Shown here: positions 30,033 to 38,860 of the stretch, one piece after another
Layout: each line of letters begins with the position of its first letter
Numbering within the stretch: the first letter of the stretch is position 1
From: Effrenium voratum
Taxonomy: Eukaryota > Sar > Dinophyceae > Suessiales > Symbiodiniaceae
Assembly: GCA_963377175.1 (NCBI GenBank)
Contig: CAUJNA010000455.1
Span: 22,501 to 86,500, forward strand
Direction: 5' to 3'
Length of the DNA: 64,000 nt
Position numbers and translations under genes: made by a program
The notes under the pieces: generated by a model
What the model was told of the DNA's origin: nothing
Database searches by the model: none
The model's input: only the letters and a program-made list of their open reading frames with translations

Positions 30033-32283
30033 ATGAACCCAGACTTCCCATCTCCCATGCCCCCGATGGCCGGAGATGCGGAACAACTGGAGAAGGAGGA
30101 ACATGGGGACCAGGTCCTGGACCGCCCCGAATGCCTGCCCGCTTTCAGGGTCCCACGCCTCACTGACCGAGTGGCGATTGTCCAATTGGGTTTCCGCTCA
30201 CGCCCCCTGAGGGATGGGGGGGGGAAACCTTCACCGGGGAGGCTCAACCCCCCCTTTCGGAGAATTTCCCCTTTGGCTACTTTGGGCGCCCTGAGCATGA
30301 CCCTTACCCGGCCCTGGATTGACAAGGTCCGAATGTCCCTGGCATCAGGTGCCACCACACACCCCTTCCAGGAAGCCGACCTCGAGGAGCTGCGGGCTAT
30401 CCTGGGACCTAGGCACCTCCATGAACGATGCCCAGGTCAACCCTTCCTCCTGGACCTAGTTTCGCACTTGGCATCCCTTTCAGGTAACCCTGATTGGGAG
30501 TTCCCCCTGACACTGAAAGAGGGGGTCCCCTTGGGAGTCTCGGACCCTACCTTGACCTCCCCGGGAGTTTGGCCGACTAAGGAGGAGCTTAAGGGCTGGC
30601 GGAAGACCCCCCCCCGCCGGTGGCTCATGATAACTACCCAACGGCTGAACTCTTTGCCAGTGAAATCGAGGCAACCTTTTACGAAGAACGAGCCTTGGAC
30701 ATGGTGGACGGGCCCTTCACTCGGTCCGAGGCGGCAGAGAGGTGCCGCTGCAAACCGGAGGAACTTTGCCCGGGCCCCCTTGCGGGGATTGATGAGTCAG
30801 ACAAGATCAGGACGATCTACGATGGCTCAAAAGGGGGAGCAAACGCACACATCCAGGCTCATACGGGGGAGAAGACCACTGCACCGATGGTTGGAGACTG
30901 CCTCCATGCCATCCACTGGCTCAGGACAGCGGCGGTCACCAGCCGGTGCAGGGGCAGTCCCCAGGTGCCGCCCCCAGGGCCAAGACGGGAAGGGGCCACT
31001 CCCAGGTGCCGAGGGCCCTGATAGGAGGGCCCCATTCCCCCCAACCCCCCCTGGCACGGAACGCCCTGAAGGGAGCAGGGGGGAACCCCTGATGTGGCAG
31101 CCGCCGACACATGGGGAAACCTTCATCATCCTCAAGGCGGATGTCACCAAGGCCCACAGGCGTATAAAAGTGCTCCCGAAAGACTGGAAATACCAGGTGG
31201 CCTGCATCCAGAACCGGTGGTGGGTCAACAGAGTGGGCACGTACGGCATGGCCTCGGCACAACTGTACTGGGGAAGAAAGGCATCCTTGGTGCTCAGACT
31301 CTTGTACTACATCTTCCCTCAGGTGATGCAGCCGGGCGGACTGGGACGCCACAGTCATCCTGGCTACTCTGCTGGCGCTGGGAGTCCCGCTTTCTTGGAA
31401 GAAGACGGCGCTCTCCCCGATCAATATCTGGTTGGGATTTGTGGTGGACCCAATCACGCCCTGTGTACTGCTGGCTCCAGTCAAGCACGTCATAATCCTG
31501 GCCACTCTTAAACGGCTGGCCCAGGGGGACATCTTCACCAGCAAGGAGGTGGAACAAGCCCTGGGCCGGATTCAATGGGCTACTTCGGCGTGCCCATTGA
31601 CGAAACCTTTCCTCCAGCCTTTTTGGAGCTGGAAGAAGGCCTGCACCACTTCGGGCAGGCCACCGAAGCTGGTTCGTGCTCTGGCCATCCTTTTGGGGAA
31701 ACTCTTCAACCAGAGGTTCCCACTGGCATCTCCATTTGCTCCCACACTTCCATGGATGGGGGCATCTGATGCGGGAGCTGGCAAACAGGCGGACCATGCA
31801 TGGGTTGGTGGTTGGTGCTCGGACGTGTCCAACCCCGACAAGTCCCGTGTGAAGTGGTTCCAGCACAGAATCACACCGGAGGGCGAGCCGTGGGCCTTCA
31901 CTACTGGGGACCCGCAGCGGGCGATAGCGGCCTTGGAGCTCTTCGGCCTCCTCCTTTTGGTGAGGGCTGTTCTGCTTTGTGCAGCCGGCTCGGCTTCTCA
32001 CACTAGGATCCTGGTTGCTAGTGATAACCAGGGAAATGTTTTCTCCCTGCTTAACGATTCCACTCGCAGGATGCCCAATGCGGCCATCCTCATGGAAATT
32101 GTGTTAACACTGCATGACCACCAGGTCATGTTAGGACCGTCGCATGTGAAGCGCGACTTTAACACATGGGCGGATGAACTTACTCATCCGGACCCGCAAT
32201 TTCCGACTGAGAACCGGGTCTTCCCCTCAGTCGAAAGCGAATTGATCAAGCTGATCTTCGCTACTTTCCTTCCTCACCCATGA
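30033..32283 (+). pseudogene. Reverse transcriptase-RNase H, frameshifted, YxDD lost
   Basis: N-terminal part from 30033 in one frame. The frame shifts at a C9 run (30607-30615). Finger-domain blocks follow (AGIDESDKIRTIYDGSKGGA), then a linker with motif copy 14 (30944-31090), then RT block A with Asp in LKADVTKAHRRIKVLP (Asp codon 31140-31142) and block B-like YGMASAQLYWGRKA. After LLYYIFPQ the frame shifts near 31320 and continues as LALGVPLSWKKTALSPINIW, the block E region. No YxDD is present in any frame between, so catalysis should be lost. RNase H follows with ASDAGAG (about 31765), ALELFG, SDNQGN and NTWADELTHP, typical of DIRS-type RNase H. Ends TGA 32281. By family knowledge it would copy element RNA to cDNA. 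Confidence 0.82.
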
Positions 32284-32334
32284 TGCCGGGAGGGCATCCG
32301 GTGAGGTGGGAGGATTCCTCCCTCGCTGTGGGAG

Positions 32335-32487
32335 TGGCATCAATTCTACTCCCATCAGCTGCTGAGGGGAGCTGCCCAGTGGAGCTGGGCAATCCTCCCA
32401 TTTTGGCACTAACCCTTATGCGGCATAAAGGATGCACCGTTTTGCGAATAAGGTTTCAGTAGCACCAATGTGGTGCTTTGAAGAGTC
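32335..32487 (+). repeat. B2 split direct repeat (right end)
   Basis: Identical to B1 over 153 bp. The perfect hairpin AGCACCA-ATG-TGGTGCT lies at 32461-32477, ten bases before the element end. The flank starts GTATATATAT immediately after. Confidence 0.95.
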
Positions 32488-32512
32488 GTATATATATATA
32501 TATATGTATATG
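32488..32512. repeat. (AT)n microsatellite at the right border of the element
   Basis: TATATATATATATATATG run directly adjoining B2. It may be the insertion target or a later expansion. Confidence 0.8.
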
Positions 32513-33289
32513 TGGTTCGTCAAATGCCAAGAGCCTCCTTTTGACGCAGTTCAATGAACACTTGATTCCGTTTGTCATTTACACTTCATTCACATGTTTT
32601 TTTGCATTTTCTACGTTTTGAGTTTTTGAGTTTTTGAGTTGTACAGCTCAACACCAACATCACCGTCTCAAAACTAGCTCAATACACGTTGTTTGGTTGC
32701 TTGGAGGTGCCTCGTATTTGTTGGGCGCCTCTAGTTTGGGGTGGCCAGGTTTTACTTGACACCGCCTTGTCAGTGGACAACGAAGTCGGACTGCTTCTAC
32801 AATTTCAGAAGTACACAACAATTGGCTTGATTGAAAGCAGCTTGCACGTAGCCATACCCGTGGTTCATGCTCTCTGAAAGGATCTAACTCTATCTTCACC
32901 CCACAAACTTCAAGGGTTTGCCCATGCTGAAGGGTTTAACACATGCGCCCAACCCCAAGCCCCAATTTACTTTTGCTTTGCGGGCCCAAGCAGAGGCTGG
33001 GGTCGAAGAAAAGGAACCGGGCCCCAAACATGACCAGAGCCTGTGGTCTTTTGGGTCTGCAATTTCGAACATGTGTTCTCCGCAACACCATCTTGCCCAG
33101 TTGTTGATGCCCAATCAGCTTGTTTGGGATCTCACTTGTCCAAAGCGAATCAACCTGACATGACCTTTTGGTTTTCCGTTTTTATGGTCTATTTTGAGTG
33201 GCCCCAAAAAGGTGATCACCTTTCATTTCCAAGTCGGGGCAAGCTCTTGGGAAGCCAAAGGAGATAGCACCGTTTTTAGGCTAGGCAAG
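32513..33289. other. Gene-poor stretch
   Basis: Three GAGTTTTT units at about 32620-32640. No gene recognised. Confidence 0.5.
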
Positions 33290-33395
33290 GCTAGGTTGCC
33301 CCAGTAGTGCCCTTTTACCTTTTTCTGCGGGGTAGGTTTCCTTTACCAAAATCGACTGAAAAAGTTGGTACCCTTCTAAGCTCTCTGGAGGAGCA
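33290..33395 (+). mobile_element. M1 inverted-repeat element, copy 3
   Basis: Left end GCTAGGTTGCCCCAGTAGTG, family body with CCAAAATCGACTG and GGTACCCTT, right end CTCTCTGGAGGAGCAAG, eroded. It lies 45 bp upstream of the exon-like block at 33441. Confidence 0.65.
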
Positions 33396-33440
33396 AGGAA
33401 GGGATTCCACCCCCCCCCCCTGGCCACAAAAAAGATCGGG

Positions 33441-33551
33441 GCACAGGCCTTTGCCTTCTTCGCCCGGCAGCCGATCACCGCGCTGGAGGAGCCGGACGTG
33501 CGGGGCCAGCGGCCGCTGCAGGCCGACCGGGCGGGTGACGGGGCGGGGTGA
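33441..33551 (+). other. Exon-like GC-rich segment
   Basis: One clean frame reads AQAFAFFARQPITALEEPDV and on to RGQRPLQADRAGDGAG before TGA at 33549. A donor-like GCGG|GTGACG occurs at about 33533 and is repeated downstream. No family recognised. Confidence 0.35.
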
Positions 33552-35621
33552 CGGGGTGACGGACGTGAGGCGTTCAGAACTCACATCCCGACGTCCTGGG
33601 ATTTTGGTTTAGGATCCTTCCTGAGGTGGTTCTTGAACTCACTTCCGGAAAAAGGGTTTAAGGTCTCCTGTTCGCTTGATTTGGCCAAGGAAGTGAGATC
33701 AAGATGGGTCTGTTTGTTAAAAGGGACGAAACGCTGGAAAAGGAGTTTTATATGGGTAGTAATTTTAATTGATGACACAGACTCCACAAAGTAAGGAGCT
33801 CAAAACATGGGTCCCTACGGAGTTCGCTAGAAGAGGGTTTTTGGGGTTCTGCGAAAGCAATTTAAGATGTTTAATTGGGGGCATTGGTAGTTCCACCAAC
33901 CATATGTCCCAAATGACAACATCCGCAGATGCAGGTGTGTGTGTGTCTTTCGGAGGGTGAGGAATCTAAAGCTCAAGGAATCACTGGAGTATTGTCCTCA
34001 ATCCTACCGGTTAAGCAATGCTGCCGTTTTTGTCTTGCTTTTGGCTAGAGGGGTTTGGGCGTTCCCTAAAAAGTGGAAGCAGAGGGCAAAAGGTGACAAC
34101 CCTTTGCCAGCATGCATATTATGTGTGTTTCTTTAAATGGTAGGTCCCTTTAGTCGGTATTTGAAGGGAAACCAAAAGGAAGCCAACCACCACAACAGAG
34201 TTTCTGGAGGGTACTGTGCTTTGTGGATGCTTTAACGCATAGACAGGCCAGATTTACACATTATTTAGCTCACTTGCTTCTTATTTCAAGCTCATTATTG
34301 CAATCTGCAGCGACCTCACCGATTTCGGTTGTGACCGAAGCCCATCAACATTCCGCCACCCGTAGCAAGACGTTTTTGCACTTAGAATGCATTGGTTCCT
34401 CGCTTGGGTTATCACCGCAGCTATTTGGGTTCGCTTCTACACGAAGCACCCCCAACATGGGCGGTTTCCTGTTCGTATCCTTTCAAACCAACACAAGCGG
34501 AAGATCAACCAAAGCCACACACACATTTTGGGTCGGTGGGAGTTTGAGCGAGCGCACATGGCAGCCAGCGCTGGTCCGCAGAGTCTGTTGGTTATCGAGC
34601 GCTCATCCAGTGGGCCCTCTTTCGGAGATGTTTTCCAGAGTTGCAGGTGCTCAATGTCGTCCCTCTTACCATCAAAGTTTCCTGAGGGTTCCTTGGGGAC
34701 ACGTTTTTTTTTTGATGGGGCTCTTGGAGCCAGCCCCACGAGTCTTCTCGCGAGGTGTTGGCGCGGCGTAAGTGCCCTGCGCTGCTGCGACTGCTTCTGG
34801 AGGGGGCTTTCGGTGCTTTGGGAGCCGGCGTGTGGATTGACCTTGGCCGATGCCACTTTTTTTGCTGGAAACGTGAATCGACAGCCGGATTCCACCCAGA
34901 GGCACTTTTCGCTTGATGCATTTTCAGACGGGGAACTGGGAACAACAAGTCCCGGGTCGGGGGGTTGTTTTGGCTTATCCACGCCTGTCCAAAGCTGACC
35001 TTTTGAGCTTATATTTCTCACGTGTGATTTGTGTGTTTTCGTCCAGGTCACGCTGGACCTGATACGTCCATTGCCTTCCAGCAAGTTTGACCTTCTTTAA
35101 CTATTAACCTATAGGGCTTCCTATGCAGCCTTAGAGCTGCCCGGGTTTCTGCCGGGGCCTTGAAAAAAAGAACCAGTCCAATGGAAGTCAACTGGTTTGA
35201 GTATTCAAAGTAGGTCGCACGCAAATGCCCTCCTCAGCAGTACCAGTGGGTGAGCGTTGCCATCCGAAGGGGCGTGGTGAAAACAAACAGTCCGGGTACG
35301 TGGAGGTTCTTCTATTTCCCTTATTGGCAGGTTCAAGCACCATCTTGTGGTTGGCAATGTTGAGTGAACCTGCCCTGGTGAGGTGCTGTTCACGCCATAT
35401 AAGGAAACCTGATCCACTTGAGGCAGGCTTCTCTCTCCAGCTGCAACAAGAATCGGCAAAAGGATCCCCATATGAATCAACCCCGGTTCATGACTAGTCA
35501 GGGTGTCTTTTTGGGGGAATATCAATCAACCTCAGTGTATTTGTAGGGGGTGGCCCTGGGTTTAGTGGGACTCAGACTCCTTTTTTGGAGCCCCCCCCCC
35601 CCCGTCGCTTGTCTCTTTCCG
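33552..35621. other. Gene-poor stretch
   Basis: A repeat of the GGTGACGG type sits at the start. Overlapping frames on both strands at 34220-35080 show no known motif. A poly-C tract occurs at 35591-35603. No gene recognised. Confidence 0.45.
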
Positions 35622-35693
35622 ATGGGCCAGGACTTTCGAGCCGAGGTCAATGCCGCAGGGCGCAGGGCCCCAGATTTGAATTCGGAGAGGTAA
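35622..35693 (+). other. Exon-like segment before an M1 element
   Basis: Frame from ATG 35622 reads MGQDFRAEVNAAGRRAPDLN and stops at the TAA of a donor-like AGAG|GTAATCG (35689). Six bases later the M1 left end GAGGTCCCCCAG offers a second donor. No domain recognised. Confidence 0.3.
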
Positions 35694-35698
35694 TCGGC

Positions 35699-35838
35699 GA
35701 GGTCCCCCAGCTAGATGCCCTTTCTCACCGTTTCTTTTTTAGGGGGAGGGGAACCCTACTGAAATAGACTACCGGAAAAAAAACAAGAAGAAAAAACAGT
35801 GAGTACCCTTTTTGGAAAACCTCTCTACTGGAGGACCT
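35699..35838 (+). mobile_element. M1 inverted-repeat element, copy 4 (expanded)
   Basis: Left GAGGTCCCCCAGCTAG, right CTACTGGAGGACCTTG. The body matches the family but carries an extra A-rich insertion (AAAAAAAACAAGAAGAAAAA) before GTACCC, giving about 140 bp. Confidence 0.75.
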
Positions 35839-36547
35839 TGTTGGTCCAGCCCTAAGATGGTTGATACAATGGGGGAGGTTCACCAAGTGGGACGTGTCTA
35901 TCCTTGGTTTTCCTTGGAACAGCCCGAAAGACGGTATTCTCAACAAGACGCCCAGCTCAACGCATTCGGGGTCGACCTGAGGGTTTGATTTGTGACCGAT
36001 TTGACCCATGAAGGTTCTTCTGGGTCCCCTTCTTCGGTGGAGTTTGCTATGACTAGGGGAGATTGTGGGTGGACTATGTTTTGGTCCTTGGGGCAGTCTT
36101 CCTCCTTTGCTCTTCCTGGTTGAAGAACCGATGATCTCCTGAGATGGCTGGAACCACCATCCATCTGCTGACATGTCAGCAGAGACACCTAACACCTTTA
36201 GTGACTCCCCTGAGAAGCTAAGAAGTGGGATATTGAGGGCTCTCCTTTTGACACCTGTTTTGCGGTTCTATCCAGTTTGCACTTTGATTGGATCAAAGAA
36301 GCACGTTCATCATGTTCATCTCTTGGAAGAGGAATCTTGGACCAAGCCAGTCAAAAACCAGACCACAGAAAGGCCCTTGGAACAGGTAAAAACAATCGAA
36401 GGCCCTGAAGGAACAACTGCAGGAGGTTTGGGCATGCGGATTTCAGCGCCTCTCTTACTCCTTCACTCCGTGCTATGTGCTGCGTCAATGCAGACGCCCT
36501 TCCTTGAATGGACATGGCAGATCGCCGCACGGGTTTTCATGCCAAGC
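35839..36547. other. Gene-poor stretch, coding-like just before the next M1
   Basis: Mostly unrecognised. Immediately before 36548 a frame reads MQTPFLEWTWQIAARVFMPS, open into the M1 element. Confidence 0.35.
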
Positions 36548-36646
36548 CTAGGTCCCCCAGTAATTAGTGCTCTTCTCTCCCATTTTTTGGGGGAGGGTTC
36601 CCTTACTAAAATAAACCAATTCTAAACTCTCTACTGGAGGACCTAG
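36548..36646 (+). mobile_element. M1 inverted-repeat element, copy 5 (both ends intact)
   Basis: CTAGGTCCCCCAGTAA at the left and CTACTGGAGGACCTAG at the right. The outer CTAG is present on both sides. About 99 bp. If GT after the first CTAG and AG of the last CTAG are used, splicing would leave exactly one CTAG. Confidence 0.85.
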
Positions 36647-38760
36647 AAAACATATCAGGGGGCATCGATCCGAACTGAGGCGCCTGGACGGGCGCTGCGC
36701 CCTCCATCATGCGGCGCAAGCGGGGGATGCACAGTGGGGATGCCGAGTCAATGAGATCTGAGGGATACAAGAGAGCTGCTGGGATCTCTGAAGGCCCCCG
36801 CCCTCCTCCAGGGCCCCTTGGCGATTTTGCGGCACCGACACCCAAGAACCAACACGAACACATCCAGAAGACTCTTGTCCCAGACTTAACTTGGGCCAAT
36901 TGCGTCGTTGAAATTCCCGTGGAGACATCTAGGGCTGGCAGCAACAAACCCCAAAAATGCAGCAAACGCCAATACCCTGTTTGTTCTTGGCTGAAAGACC
37001 ATGCTCGGAATTTGATGGTCAGGTCGACCATCAACGGTTTGTCTTTTGACCTGCGCACTTTTTGGGGGTCCTTCATTTCCTTCAACTGGTCAAAAGGCCA
37101 GGTCAAAAGGCCAAACCCTTTGACCATTATGGATCTGTGATGGTGTTGTTTTTGAGGGTACTCGTTTTCAGGTTGGATTGAAATGCCCATTTCAGACAGG
37201 TCCGTGCGCTGGCTGCTGGCTGCGCGTGCTGACCCCCAGCGCAGGGACGATCTGAGGCGAGGCACGGTGTTTGCCGCTGTTTGGGAAGTTGTTTGCGGTA
37301 TTTGCGGCTTTTGTTTTTTGCGGCAAAGGCGCTCCGGGTCCCGTTTTAGGGCCATTCAAATGAAACCTATGAGCAACGGATCTTGCAGAATTCTCGTTTG
37401 GGTAGTGCATGTCCTATTGGTTCGTGGTGGTAATATTGTGATGTATGCATATCTCTTTGGCAGCTACCGGTAGCATTGGCTTGGGACACCAAGAGAGGCT
37501 CAGCTTGGAAGCTGATGGAGTTGTGCGACGATTGCTTTGCTTAGCTTTTTGAAGACGTCCGTCTGCCTCCATCGGAAAGAGGGTAGGTGCCAACTTGATT
37601 CCTTTTGCACAGCAGTTTGCGCGGCGCCAGCCGTGGAAGCTACCAACAATGGGGGTGTTGGTGCTTCAAGGTCATAGAACAAATGTGACAAGAGGACATG
37701 ACTGAATCTCAGCTTGCAACTTACTCTAATCATGGGAGACCTGAACACGGACTCAATCTGGGCAAAAAAGAAGGCAGGCTCAAACCGCACATAGGTGTTG
37801 GTTTGAACCCGACTAACAGCTGTCAGATGGGTTCACTGAAAAAATGAGTTTCAAGGGCGTCCCCCCTCTTGACGAAAGGTGAGTAGCAAGGCATTTACCA
37901 GACCTTTCGGGATCCCTAGGTTCGGTGCCGGTGCTTAACGTTATTTTTGGGGCCAATTTCAATGATTCAAGTGAACGCCTTTCGGGGCCGTGTAAAGCAC
38001 GTGGGGACTCGCCTTAAAAATGCCGCGCTTGCCTGGCCTTCGGCCCCTTTGGGTGCCGAGGATGCTGCCGTTGGATGTGGCGGCTCGGGTGCGCGCAGAG
38101 GAGGTCCAAGAGGCGAGAGGGTCGTCTCCGTGGGTACCTTTTGTGCAATCCTTTGTGTGGGTTGGGTCCATAGACTTTGGGTCTCTCCGAGGGCCCATAA
38201 ACACGTGCGTCCTTTGCCTCAATGTTCAATGTTCAATGTTCAATGTTCCTTTGCCTCAAGAAGTCTCCATGTTTTCTGAAACACCCATTGCAATGATTAA
38301 GTAAGCAAATTCCAGGCTTAGACCTGGGACAACACGAGTTGGTTCCATGCTGTGAGCACTGCTCAACTGCGTAGAATGCACGACCCGCAAACTTGTTTTT
38401 CCCATGCACTTCGTATCACTGGTTAGCGTTGATTTCGAGTTCCGCTGGCCAAGCAGCTCATTAAACTGGGCCAAGGCAACGCTTTGCAATTACGAGCTCA
38501 ATTTGTGCGAAAGGCGAAAGGCATCGCTTTTTTTTGGAGCCGCGCAACCTTCTTCGCCAAGTGCAGTCTCGTTTTGATTCCTCGCAGAAAGGCCTGCTGC
38601 TTCGCAAAGGAGCATTTGTTGCCGGAGAGAAGCTTGCCGTTTGGGGAGAGGGTCCATGGGTTGTGTTCGGCAGGCGCTGTTGGCGGCAATGGCGCCGGCG
38701 CCGTCGGCCCGGCAATTTGTGGTGTCGCGACAGTGTGGGGCTTGATGTTAAAGGGCACTT
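36647..38760. other. Gene-poor stretch with GC islands
   Basis: GC-richer patches at 36670-36830, 37195-37270 and 38020-38110 without recognisable domains. A (TTCAATG)n heptamer repeat of four units lies at 38219-38248. Confidence 0.4.
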
Positions 38761-38860
38761 GGGTATGGGTCAAAATTAAGCCACCAAGGACCGCAGCGGT
38801 TAGTCCATGTGTCCATCTACCAGGGTTCCATTTTGGGTGCCATTTTTGACCCACAGCCAC
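38761..38860 (+). mobile_element. M2 inverted-repeat element, subfamily a, copy 2
   Basis: Left GGGTATGGGTCAAAATTAAG, right TTTTTGACCCACAGCC, with the internal GGTTCCATTTTGGG block. It starts with GTATGG after G and ends in CACAG, both acceptable splice signals. About 100 bp. Confidence 0.75.

Larger units (their letters stand above)
20935..31024 (+). repeat. Recurrent 22-bp motif, 14 copies in the element
   Basis: Core CAGGTGCCGARGGCCCTGA. Starts: 20935, 21646, 22498, 22564, 23546, 24159, 26625, 26691, 26760, 28491, 28572, 28731, 28776 and 31003. All are on the plus strand and none was seen in the flanks. Twelve copies fall in a frame that reads GA(E/D/K)GP(D/E); the first reads QVPKALT and the sixth lies after a stop. 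Clustered copies are spaced by multiples of three (66, 66, 69, 81, 159 and 45 bp). The AGGGCCCT centre is palindromic. Surrounding residues are Gly/Pro/Arg-rich linkers between domains. A degenerate fifteenth copy begins at 30962. Confidence 0.9.
20543..32487 (+). mobile_element. Tyrosine-recombinase (DIRS/PAT-like) retroelement with split direct repeats
   Basis: An 11,945-bp unit ordered A1-X-B1-A2-Y-B2. A1/A2 (116 bp) and B1/B2 (153 bp) are identical pairs. Segment X holds ORF1, a 116-aa ORF and a tyrosine recombinase. Segment Y holds a gag-like ORF, a C5-methyltransferase-like domain and RT-RNase H. All genes are on the plus strand. Split direct repeats, a tyrosine recombinase instead of a DDE integrase, and a methyltransferase are hallmarks of the DIRS order. 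In PAT and Ngaro elements little lies between A2 and B2, whereas here 5.2 kb of coding does. The copy is damaged by several frameshifts and lacks the RT YxDD box. No flanking target duplication is visible, as expected for recombinase-mediated insertion. Confidence 0.88.

Noticed and set aside
20935..31024. CRISPR-like array from the 22-bp repeats
   Set aside because: Intervals are highly irregular (45 bp to over 2 kb), the repeats lie mostly inside coding frames, and the DNA is eukaryotic.
20543..32487. LTR retrotransposon with A and B taken as LTRs
   Set aside because: The two ends differ (A at the left, B at the right); only an internal B1|A2 junction links them, and a tyrosine recombinase is present instead of a DDE integrase.
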